A program made the translations under genes and the position numbers. From positions 434,001 to 498,000 of the forward strand of contig JAUXOK010000028.1 of the NCBI GenBank assembly GCA_030682255.1: 64,000 nucleotides of DNA, given 5' to 3'. The DNA is from Bacteroidota bacterium. GTDB taxonomy: Bacteria > Bacteroidota > Bacteroidia > NS11-12g > UBA955. A model generated the notes under the pieces. That model saw only the letters and a program-made list of their open reading frames with translations. It was not told the origin of the DNA and searched no databases. Positions 55,305 to 62,993 of this stretch are shown one piece after another (the stretch's first letter is position 1; each line of letters begins with the position of its first letter).

Positions 55305-55847
55305 TTATTGATTTAGTTTAATGTTATGAAATTCTCCAACAATAAAGCTATCTTTCAAAAAGTCTTTATTGTAATCAATTTTCAGTTTAAAGTTTCCAGA
55401 AATTTCATTACCAGATTTCTTAGTGATTTCAACTTCACTTTCATCTTTAAAAATTGCAACTCCTGATCCATCACTAGCCTGAGCCATTGAATTGTATCTT
55501 AAAGTAAAATCTTTGCAGAATGATTCTTTCCCTTTATACAAACCTACGTCTACCCCAAATAAGTTGATAGTCAGAGAATAGCCTTCGTTTAAATCATTTT
55601 TAAAGTGTGTAAAAAATATTAGACTTAGTCCTTCTGTTTTTGAATTTACAATTGAACCACTTTGTGTGGCGTGCCATTTAAAACAATCAAGTAGGGTTGT
55701 AGAGCATCTAGAAGTTACTATGGTGTAATTAATTCCGCCTGCATTAAATTGATTTTTGGGCTCCGCTTCTTTTTTTTCTTCTTTTTTGCATGCCAACGGT
55801 ATAACGGCAATAATACAAATTAAAGTTTTAAGTTTTATATGTTTCAT
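55305..55847 (-). CDS. Lipoprotein of unknown function
   Basis: 180 residues from MKHIKLKTLICIIAV at 55847. The lipobox ends at Cys20 (VIPLAC), followed by a charged KKEEKKEAEPK linker. The compact beta-rich domain has three or four cysteines (SRCSTTLLDCFKW, ESFCKDF). No family recognised. It sits between the outer-membrane barrel gene and the next lipoprotein gene, with gaps of 13 and 2 bp. Confidence 0.62.
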   Translation of the reverse strand: MKHIKLKTLICIIAVIPLACKKEEKKEAEPKNQFNAGGINYTIVTSRCSTTLLDCFKWHATQSGSIVNSKTEGLSLIFFTHFKNDLNEGYSLTINLFGVDVGLYKGKESFCKDFTLRYNSMAQASDGSGVAIFKDESEVEITKKSGNEISGNFKLKIDYNKDFLKDSFIVGEFHNIKLNQ

Positions 55848-55860
55848 ATATTTTAAATTA

Positions 55861-56619
55861 TTATAAATCCGCAAAAATTAAACTAAGCCCAAGTCCAACT
55901 TCAAAAAATCTAAAGTTGCCTTTAACAGCATCACCCAAATAGTCGCCTTTAGGAGTGTTGCGCCATGCCACATAATCAATTGGAATTCTATCTTCTAAAA
56001 AAGGTTTACTGTCATCAGTCATTTCAAAAGCAAGAATTGTCCAATTTTGCCTTAAATAAGCTTTAAACCCAATGGGGCTATCACTAGGTTTTACATGAAC
56101 TGCTAAGCCCAAGTTAAGAAATATATTGCCATCTCTATATTTGCCATCTAATAATAAATCCATGGCTTGAGAATTGCTGGTTTGAAAATTGCATTCTAAA
56201 TGATTTCTACCAAAGCCTAAACCTAGTTCTGGCTTGAAGCAGATTTGATCATCTTCAAGTTCGCCTATCCCAAAACCGAAATTTAATCGCCATTGCCTGC
56301 TTTTAAAATTAAAACCCATTTTATCCCCATTTTTAAAAAGAATTTCTTTTTTTGAGGAATGGGTGGTGTACTCCGTATTAAAGTATGGGGCAATATTGAT
56401 TTGAAAATAAAAGCCAGTGCCTGGAGCATATTTGGTTTTATCAATACTGTTAGCGTAATATGCAATATAATTTTTTTGAAACTGATTGAATGATTCGCTT
56501 TTGATATTTTGGAAAGTAGGACCAGCTGAAATAATTAAGGCGGGGGCATCAAATGTTTGAGCTTTTGAAACAATAACTAAAGTTAAGTTGAGCAGGCAAA
56601 AGACAATGTGTTTTTTCAT
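55861..56619 (-). CDS. Outer-membrane beta-barrel-like protein
   Basis: 252 residues with a signal peptide ending near SKAQ (residue 20). Strands of alternating residues recur (ALIISAGPTFQNI, GTGFYFQINIAPYF, WRLNFGFGIGEL, FKPELGLGFG, IFLNLGLAVHV) and the C-terminal strand VGLGLSLIFADL is barrel-like. Function unknown. Gap of 2 bp to the upstream TPR-like gene. Confidence 0.6.
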   Translation of the reverse strand: MKKHIVFCLLNLTLVIVSKAQTFDAPALIISAGPTFQNIKSESFNQFQKNYIAYYANSIDKTKYAPGTGFYFQINIAPYFNTEYTTHSSKKEILFKNGDKMGFNFKSRQWRLNFGFGIGELEDDQICFKPELGLGFGRNHLECNFQTSNSQAMDLLLDGKYRDGNIFLNLGLAVHVKPSDSPIGFKAYLRQNWTILAFEMTDDSKPFLEDRIPIDYVAWRNTPKGDYLGDAVKGNFRFFEVGLGLSLIFADL

Positions 56620-56621
56620 TT

Positions 56622-57791
56622 TTAATTGTTTAGGTTTTTTTCTAATGAGTTAAAAATTTCTTTTTCTTGAGGGTTTAAACTTTTTAGAAAGTTATTATCA
56701 CTCTTTAATAGGTTGTAGTATTCCTTAGCTTTTGAGATACGAATGGTGAAAGCTTCCTTTAATTCTTGATCATTGGGATTATTTTGTAAGCCATTGAATT
56801 GAACTTGTGAAATATTCATAAATGTAATCATTCTTTGATATTTAAAGCCATTGTGGTTGGGAAACTTTTGAGTTGCAATATATAGAAAATCAAAATACTT
56901 GTCTAAATCTATAGAATAATCCATGTCGATAAAATCTAACCCCTTGTAGCAGTTTGCTATCTTTTCGTATAAAATAATGCTGTCTGGAAAATTTTTAATA
57001 GCATTGATTTGAACCGATTTAAATGAGCTGCTTCTGCTATATCCAATTTTTGTTGCATGGTCAAAATATTGTTTGTAATACTTGATTTTGTTGGAGTGAT
57101 AAATAACAATACATTCATATAAAACAAAAGATAATTTTTCGGTTTTTGTTTTTGAGTATAGCTCAATGAGATAATCATAATACTCTGTATCTTTTTTTAA
57201 GAAATCTGAAAAACTGACCAATGCAATGGTTTTTTCAGCATTTTCATAGTCAATTGTTTTGAAATAAATCCAAGATTTGTAAAACACAAAATAATGATCA
57301 ACGGCATTCATCAAATAAGTTGATTTTGGCGATTTATCATAAGTGTGCCATGAATAAATTGTGTCTGCCATTTTTAAGAGTTGTTTGGCTTCATTCAGTT
57401 GATTGGCTTGGATGTAATTATATGTAACATTGATATGCACTTGCGCTGTGTTTATTAGCTCTAAGTTAAAACCAGTCTTGTTTTTGGCTTTTTTCAATAA
57501 TTGATAGACATTTTGAAGCTGACTTTCAAATTCTTTGAAATCGATGTTTTTATTTAAACTGTACGCTTTTAATAATCCATAATAAATTCTTACTCTCACC
57601 CAATTGTTTTTGAGTTCGGTAGCGCTGTCGGCATCTTTTCCTACTTTGTCAATTTCAGTTTTGGCATTTTTGAAATCTTTTTGTTTAAGTAGTTCTTCTG
57701 CCAATAATAAGTTGGGATTTTGTGCAGTGCTTGTGAAAAAAACAAATGACAAAAACAAGGTACATAAAATGGTTTTAATTATAGTTTTCAT
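56622..57791 (-). CDS. Exported helical TPR-like protein
   Basis: 389 residues from MKTIIKTILCTLFLSF at 57791. A signal peptide ends near STAQ (residue 24). The mature protein is almost entirely alpha-helical, with degenerate TPR units (LLLAEELLKQKDFKNAKTEID; QANQLNEAKQLLKMADTIY; YENAEKTIALVSF). It is probably periplasmic and may scaffold the other products of this operon. Confidence 0.62.
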   Translation of the reverse strand: MKTIIKTILCTLFLSFVFFTSTAQNPNLLLAEELLKQKDFKNAKTEIDKVGKDADSATELKNNWVRVRIYYGLLKAYSLNKNIDFKEFESQLQNVYQLLKKAKNKTGFNLELINTAQVHINVTYNYIQANQLNEAKQLLKMADTIYSWHTYDKSPKSTYLMNAVDHYFVFYKSWIYFKTIDYENAEKTIALVSFSDFLKKDTEYYDYLIELYSKTKTEKLSFVLYECIVIYHSNKIKYYKQYFDHATKIGYSRSSSFKSVQINAIKNFPDSIILYEKIANCYKGLDFIDMDYSIDLDKYFDFLYIATQKFPNHNGFKYQRMITFMNISQVQFNGLQNNPNDQELKEAFTIRISKAKEYYNLLKSDNNFLKSLNPQEKEIFNSLEKNLNN

Positions 57792-57814
57792 GGTTTTTTT
57801 GATTGATAATGGTT

Positions 57815-58630
57815 TTAGTCTTTCCATGGTTTAATCCAAACCCCAAAGTTTAAATCATTTGTTTTAACAATTACGGATTGTAAATTCTCGTGCTCATTAA
57901 AGTTTTTTCTTCTTCTCGCTAAAGTCATTTGAAATCCAATTTTTTCAGAAAAGGCATAACTTGAAACAAATTCTAAAACACTCATTCCTCCACCCGTATA
58001 TGGACCTAAGGTAGCATTTAAAGCCACTTGAAATCGGCCGTCCTTTGAGGCGGTTTTTATGCCAGTTCCAATACCTAAATAATTTCTATATCGCAACTTA
58101 TAAACCCCAGAACCTAATCCAGGACCTCCATATTTACCAAAGGGATCTAAAGAGTTATCGCCACTATAAAAAGTATTATCATTCAAAGAAACGCCTTCTG
58201 CATTCCATTGAAATGAGCCGCCAAGTCCGAATCTGATTCTTTTTTTGCCAAAATATCTAAAAAAATCAGTAGTTAATATGGAATAGTCGGTGCCGATTCT
58301 GTTGTAATTGTGTGTAAGTCTTTGGCTAGGAAATTTAATATCATTCCATCTTTTGGGGTCTTTAGCTATAAAGGCATAGTATAATAAATTAATTCCTCTG
58401 ATATTCCAGTATGCTGATTTTGCATCAGTTTGTCCAAATGCAAAATAGGTGAAATATGTTGGTCTAAACATTTTGAATTTATCCATTGAGCCACCTGAAT
58501 TAGTAGCACCAATGTTTGAATTAACGCCTCTAAAACCAAGGAAAACAATGCCGGCATGCGCATTAATTTCTTTTGCGATTAAAGGTTTTATAGATAATAG
58601 GATTACAAAAAAGATAATTGATTTTTTCAT
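57815..58630 (-). CDS. Outer-membrane beta-barrel-like protein
   Basis: 271 residues from MKKSIIFFVILLSI at 58630. A signal peptide ends near LIAK (residue 20). The body is strand-rich with many Gly and aromatic residues (HAGIVFLGFRGVNSNIG, RIRFGLGGSFQWNAEG, LGIGTGIKTASKDGRFQVALNATLG) and the last strand is LNFGVWIKPW. No family is recognised. It starts 4 bp after the stop of the first lipoprotein gene. Confidence 0.58.
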   Translation of the reverse strand: MKKSIIFFVILLSIKPLIAKEINAHAGIVFLGFRGVNSNIGATNSGGSMDKFKMFRPTYFTYFAFGQTDAKSAYWNIRGINLLYYAFIAKDPKRWNDIKFPSQRLTHNYNRIGTDYSILTTDFFRYFGKKRIRFGLGGSFQWNAEGVSLNDNTFYSGDNSLDPFGKYGGPGLGSGVYKLRYRNYLGIGTGIKTASKDGRFQVALNATLGPYTGGGMSVLEFVSSYAFSEKIGFQMTLARRRKNFNEHENLQSVIVKTNDLNFGVWIKPWKD

Positions 58631-58634
58631 GGTT

Positions 58635-59213
58635 TTATTTTTTTTCAAGTTCTATGGTCCAATCTGTTGTATTGGGATAAATATGATAAATGATAACCTT
58701 AGCTTTATTCTTGCCTGTTTTTCTGATTGATATAAAGTACTGATTAACCATACTGATGAAGTATGGTGTGTTTGGTGGTCCATTTTTTTCCATTAGGTGA
58801 GCGTGATAATTAGTGGCCCCAGAATAATCAATATCTCTAATAGGTGTTTCTTTTACAAGACCATTTCCTTGAAGTTCTCCTAGCCAAATCATTAAATTTA
58901 CAGAGCTGTTTTGTTGACTTAAATAAGGTTGCATTTCAAAATATTTGCCATCATATTCTTGAGGAGGATTTGATAAATTGTATGTAAAAAGCAAATCTTT
59001 GGTGTTTTTTATTCTGAAAAACTCCCATCTATCTAATGTTTTTGAAATAATAGCACCTGTATTGGGGTCTGTTTGTCTTTCAACAAAGCTTAAAATTTTC
59101 CAGTCTTTTTGATCATCGAAATATTTGATGTCGCTGTTCTTTTTGCAAGAAATAAAAATCGCAAAAATCAAGACATAAATAGACAAGTATGATTTATTCA
59201 TAGTTAGTTTCAT
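58635..59213 (-). CDS. Lipoprotein of unknown function, first gene of exported operon
   Basis: 192 residues from MKLTMNKSYLSIYV at 59213 (MNKSY at 59201 is possible). The lipobox is IFISC, followed by KKNSD. The mature domain begins DDQKDWKILSFVERQTDPNTG and is beta-rich; I recognise no family. It is the first of eight tightly packed minus-strand genes, all encoding exported proteins. Upstream a -7-like CATATTCG lies 4 nt before the ATG, a weak match. Confidence 0.62.
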   Translation of the reverse strand: MKLTMNKSYLSIYVLIFAIFISCKKNSDIKYFDDQKDWKILSFVERQTDPNTGAIISKTLDRWEFFRIKNTKDLLFTYNLSNPPQEYDGKYFEMQPYLSQQNSSVNLMIWLGELQGNGLVKETPIRDIDYSGATNYHAHLMEKNGPPNTPYFISMVNQYFISIRKTGKNKAKVIIYHIYPNTTDWTIELEKK

Positions 59214-59339
59214 GTTGCGAATATGCAAACATTTTATAAATAATTGATAATACAAATGCACTAAATCTTAAAAAAAAGATTTTGCTTTTTTAACGATAAG
59301 AGAATGAGGTATTTTTAATTTAGATTGTAATTAATAAAA

Positions 59340-60500
59340 TTAAACCCTTCTCTTAAGCTCAATGTTGATTAATTTCAACTCTCTGCCAGCTTGCCCTTTT
59401 ACAGAACTGTTCTCTTGCGCTCTCCTACTTAAATAAGGTAATACAGCTTTTACGGGCCCGTAAGGCACATACTTAGCAACTCGGTATCCTGCCTTGGCTA
59501 GGTTGTATGAAATATGGTCGCTCATGCCCAAAAGTTGAGCAAAATAAATATTGGAATGATTGTTAGTCAAACCTTTTTCTGCTAATAATTTTGCTAAATA
59601 AAGTGAGCTTTGTTCATTGTGTGTGCCCGCACAAATGCTGATTCTGTCAATGTGTTCTACACAGAATTTTAATGCCTCGTTGTATTCTAAATCCGTGTTT
59701 TCCTTATTGATATGAATGGGTGAAGCATAACCCATTTTCAAAGCTCGTTCACGTTCTTTTTCCATGTAAGCACCTCTCACTAGTTTAAATCCTAAAAAAT
59801 AATTCGTGGCATTAAATATGGATTGAATATGTTGAACCCTGCCTGTCCTGTAACATTGAATGGTATTATAAACAATGGCGGTTTCTTGGTTGTATTTTGC
59901 CATCATTTGATAAGTTAAATCATCTATCACATCCTGAATCCAAGAATCTTCAGCATCAACAAATAAACGCACTTTATTCTGATAAGCTTTTTCGCAAATT
60001 TTTTCAAATCTAGATTTTACTCTCTCAAATTCAGCATTTTCATCTTCTGATAAATTTCCTTTCGCATTCACTTTAGTCAGTAAATCCGTGCGAGCAATGC
60101 CTGTAGTTTTAAAAACCGAAAATGGAATTGAATCTCTGTTTTTGGCAGCCATTTCAATGGTATCCATCACTTCGTTCATTGTTTTGTCAAAGACTTTTTC
60201 TGACTCTTCGCCCTCCACAGAGTAATCCAAAATGGTTCCTATGCCAGATTGATGCAGACTATCAATGGATTTCTGGCAATCTTGAATGTTTTCGCCTCCA
60301 CAGAATTGAGCAAATAAAGTATTGCGAATCAATAATTTAACAGGCGGTAAAATATCAATAAACCAACTGGCAATTTTTGGACCTTGCTTAATGATAAATG
60401 GATAACTGAAACTCTGAAAAAGCAATCGTGCTTTTTTTAATTCGGCATTAGATTTATGTGCAAAAGCAATTTCGGTGTTGTTAAAGTCCAAATCGGGCAT
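59340..60500 (-). CDS. Proline dehydrogenase
   Basis: 386 residues of the monofunctional PRODH barrel. Motifs: FKLVRGAYMEKER, ICAGTHN, FAQLLGMSDHISYNLAKAGYRVAKYVPYGP and LPYLSRRAQENSS. It oxidises proline to pyrroline-5-carboxylate with FAD and passes electrons to the quinone pool, feeding the chain that includes alternative complex III. It is monocistronic; the expected partner P5C dehydrogenase is not in the window. Confidence 0.93.
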   Translation of the reverse strand: MPDLDFNNTEIAFAHKSNAELKKARLLFQSFSYPFIIKQGPKIASWFIDILPPVKLLIRNTLFAQFCGGENIQDCQKSIDSLHQSGIGTILDYSVEGEESEKVFDKTMNEVMDTIEMAAKNRDSIPFSVFKTTGIARTDLLTKVNAKGNLSEDENAEFERVKSRFEKICEKAYQNKVRLFVDAEDSWIQDVIDDLTYQMMAKYNQETAIVYNTIQCYRTGRVQHIQSIFNATNYFLGFKLVRGAYMEKERERALKMGYASPIHINKENTDLEYNEALKFCVEHIDRISICAGTHNEQSSLYLAKLLAEKGLTNNHSNIYFAQLLGMSDHISYNLAKAGYRVAKYVPYGPVKAVLPYLSRRAQENSSVKGQAGRELKLINIELKRRV

Positions 60501-60518
60501 TTGATGTTAAAGTTGGTG

Positions 60519-60526
60519 CAAATGTA
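60519..60526 (-). promoter_or_regulatory. -7 element (TACATTTG) of the proline dehydrogenase gene
   Basis: An exact TAnnTTTG match on the minus strand, 18 nt before the ATG at 60500; the same 8-mer and spacing as at the desaturase gene. Confidence 0.55.
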
Positions 60527-60541
60527 TAATGAATTTGTCAA

Positions 60542-61213
60542 TCAAAAAGGTTCTTTGCAAGTAATTTTCACAAGTTCTTGTTTGATTGGATGAATAAATT
60601 CAATTTGGTAGGCGTGTAGACAAATGGATTTGTTTTTTAAAGCTTGAGGCGCACCATATTTTAAATCTCCAACTATAGGTGTTTTGTTGTGAGATAGCAT
60701 GGCTCTGATTTGATGGAATCTGCCAGTAATTGGATAAACTTCTAACAAAGACTGATGACCCCTTTTTTCAATTACGTTGTATGACAAAACACTTTCTTTA
60801 CTGTTTTCTACTTGCCTATGAAACACTTCTGCTCGCATGGTTTTGCCATTTTTCCTCAAAAAACATTTCAGTTCTTGTACCTCAATTTCTGGAATGCCGT
60901 TTACCAATGCCCGATAGGTTTTTTTTATTTTATCATCCCTAAACAATTCATTCATTTTAGACAATGCCTTACTGGTTTTTGCCAATACAACAACGCCACT
61001 AACAGGTCTATCTATTCTATGTATTACACCACAAAACACATTGCCGGGCTTTTGGTCGCGTTCTTTTAGAAATGTTTTCACCAAATCTGAAAGCGGCACA
61101 TCTCCCGTTTGGTCGCCTTGCACCAAAACCCCCGAAGGTTTGGCAACGGCAATCAAATGATTGTCTTCATAAAGAATGTGGTCTTGGATATTAAATGGAA
61201 TTTGAGGTTTCAA
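60542..61213 (-). CDS. RluA-family pseudouridine synthase
   Basis: 223 residues starting at a TTG (61213), giving MKPQIPFNIQDHILYEDNHL. Another TTG at 61222 overlaps the -7 element TAATTTTG (61227-61220), which leaves only 6 nt to 61213; no ATG is usable before the core domain. Catalytic Asp is in HRIDRPVSGVVVLAKTSKAL, with ITGRFHQIRAMLSH and LHAYQIEFIHP downstream. It lacks an S4 domain, as in short RluA members, and modifies an rRNA or tRNA uridine. Confidence 0.88.
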   Translation of the reverse strand: MKPQIPFNIQDHILYEDNHLIAVAKPSGVLVQGDQTGDVPLSDLVKTFLKERDQKPGNVFCGVIHRIDRPVSGVVVLAKTSKALSKMNELFRDDKIKKTYRALVNGIPEIEVQELKCFLRKNGKTMRAEVFHRQVENSKESVLSYNVIEKRGHQSLLEVYPITGRFHQIRAMLSHNKTPIVGDLKYGAPQALKNKSICLHAYQIEFIHPIKQELVKITCKEPF

Positions 61214-61219
61214 CTTTGG

Positions 61220-61227
61220 CAAAATTA
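61220..61227 (-). promoter_or_regulatory. -7 element (TAATTTTG) of the pseudouridine synthase gene
   Basis: An exact TAnnTTTG match on the minus strand, 6 nt before the TTG start at 61213. Confidence 0.5.
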
Positions 61228-61278
61228 AAGATATTGAAACAAACTATTTCCAAATGTATTTAAGTTCTGGTCTAAACT

Positions 61279-61617
61279 TTAATTAAATCTCAAAGTCTTA
61301 CCTTCCATATTTAATTTTTGAATAGCATCCTTCCATTTAGGAAATTCATTAGCATCAATGGTTAATATCTTGATTTCTTTAGCAATACTTTGGCTTATTT
61401 TCATCGCAGACAAATGTGCACCACTCATCGCAAATGCTTTCATTTCTTGCTCATTGTTCCATATAGTCATAGTGTAATGCGTAGTCCAGATGCCCCTTTT
61501 CTTAAAACCTTTGCAGTTTGAGGTTCTAAGTTGTTTCATAATGTTCAAAGCATGTTTCGATAAAACAAAAAATTTAAAAACACCTTTTAATTCTATACTT
61601 GTGATGGTAAGTTTCAT
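61279..61617 (-). CDS. Small dimeric alpha/beta-barrel protein (monooxygenase-like)
   Basis: 112 residues from MKLTITSIELKG at 61617. The pattern FFVLSKHALNIMKQL, GFKKRGIWTTHYTMTIWNNEQEMKAFAMSGAHLSAMKI resembles spheroidene monooxygenase/ABM-like ferredoxin folds found in proteins of unknown function. No catalytic residues can be named. It lies alone between the pseudouridine synthase and holB genes. Confidence 0.6.
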   Translation of the reverse strand: MKLTITSIELKGVFKFFVLSKHALNIMKQLRTSNCKGFKKRGIWTTHYTMTIWNNEQEMKAFAMSGAHLSAMKISQSIAKEIKILTIDANEFPKWKDAIQKLNMEGKTLRFN

Positions 61618-61835
61618 TAAAAAATTCAATTGCAATAATACTAAATTTTATCAAAACAATTTCTAATCAATTGATTTTGTTTTAACTACCTAATTATGAA
61701 TTTAAATTTAAATCACCAATCCAATTTCAAATTATCTACGATTTAAATCTTTATAAACATTTAAAAATCTTAATATAGAACTAAACTATTTGAAAAATGT
61801 GAAAACTTTGCGAATAATTGAATCGTTTTTTAACA

Positions 61836-61843
61836 TAGTTTTG
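61836..61843 (+). promoter_or_regulatory. -7 element (TAGTTTTG) of holB
   Basis: An exact TAnnTTTG match 7 nt before the TTG start at 61851. The rest of the 215-bp gap is AT-rich without other features. Confidence 0.5.
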
Positions 61844-61850
61844 CATCACT

Positions 61851-62972
61851 TTGAAATTTTCAAGCATATTAGGACAAGATAAAGTAAAAGAAAAGCTGAT
61901 TGCGCAAGTTAGAAATAATAGAATTTCTCATGCACAACTATTTTCTGGCTCTGAAGGATGCAATGCTTTGCCATTGGCTGTTGCATTTGGTCAGTTTATT
62001 AATTGCACCAACAAACAGGAAAACGATAGTTGTGGCACTTGCCCTTCTTGCAACAAATATCAACAATTGATTCACCCAGATTTGCATTTCACATTTCCTT
62101 TTTTCTACCAAGATAAAAAGCGAGAAGTAGCGGATGATTACATTGTTGAATTTAGGAAAGCCTTTATAAATAATCCAGCAATGTCTCTTAATGACTGGAT
62201 GGAACAGATGGAAGAAAGCACCAAAAAGCCAAACATCAACATTTTTGAATGCAGAAATATCATCAGAAAACTAGCTTTAAAACCTTATGAAGCCGAGTAC
62301 AAAGTCATGATTATTTGGCTGCCTGAATTTTTGGGAACAGAAGGCAATGTATTATTAAAGATTATCGAAGAACCGCCCGCTAAAACCTTGTTTATCATGG
62401 TAAGCGAAAGTCCACAAATGCTTTTAACAACTATTATTTCTAGAACACAACAAATAAAAATACCCAATTATAATAGGGCAGAACTTGAAAACCATTTAAT
62501 CAAGGAAAATCTAACGAATGTCTCAAATGCAAAAAATATTGCCTTGATGGCCTCAGGCAATTATAACAAGGCTATACGTCTTTCATCCGAAGTGAATGAA
62601 TCTTTGCTACTTCAAGTAAAAAACTTCTTTAATATTTGTTTCAAAAACGACACAAAATCCATTGTTGATTTATCAGAAAAAATGAAAGATAGAGGTGATA
62701 TGAAAAACTTTCTTTTATACACATTAGAAATCCTCAGATTGGCAAATATTTCTGAAACCCAAACAGAATCAAATCCAAACAACGAGGAAGAAGAAAAACT
62801 AGCCCTTACCCTATCCAAACTATTGCATTTAGAAAACAGAATAAAAGTGTATCGCACTATAAATCAAGCACTTTACGAAATAGACCGAAATGGCAATATG
62901 TTTTTAATTTTAATTAATATATCTTTGAGCCTTAGAAACAACTTTAAAAGAGATTTAAAAGTTGGTTCTTAA
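61851..62972 (+). CDS. holB: DNA polymerase III clamp-loader subunit delta'
   Basis: 373 residues starting at TTG (MKFSSILGQDKVKEKL), which matches the normal delta' N-terminus; no ATG is available. The AAA+ region has a degenerate P-loop (LFSGSEGCN), a zinc-binding set CTNKQENDSCGTCPSCNK, and IWLPEFLGTEGNVLLKIIEEPP with an SRTQQIKIP sensor region (Ser-Arg finger). It loads the sliding clamp. The gene is followed 21 bp later by ricT, an order also known from Bacillus. Confidence 0.9.
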   Translation: MKFSSILGQDKVKEKLIAQVRNNRISHAQLFSGSEGCNALPLAVAFGQFINCTNKQENDSCGTCPSCNKYQQLIHPDLHFTFPFFYQDKKREVADDYIVEFRKAFINNPAMSLNDWMEQMEESTKKPNINIFECRNIIRKLALKPYEAEYKVMIIWLPEFLGTEGNVLLKIIEEPPAKTLFIMVSESPQMLLTTIISRTQQIKIPNYNRAELENHLIKENLTNVSNAKNIALMASGNYNKAIRLSSEVNESLLLQVKNFFNICFKNDTKSIVDLSEKMKDRGDMKNFLLYTLEILRLANISETQTESNPNNEEEEKLALTLSKLLHLENRIKVYRTINQALYEIDRNGNMFLILINISLSLRNNFKRDLKVGS

Positions 62973-62993
62973 TTAAAAATAAAAGACAATAAA

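Noticed and set aside
59263-59282. Hairpin AAATCTT/AAGATTT as a terminator of the proline dehydrogenase gene
   Set aside because: The loop is a run of six identical bases and no U-tract follows on the minus strand, so it is probably chance in AT-rich DNA.
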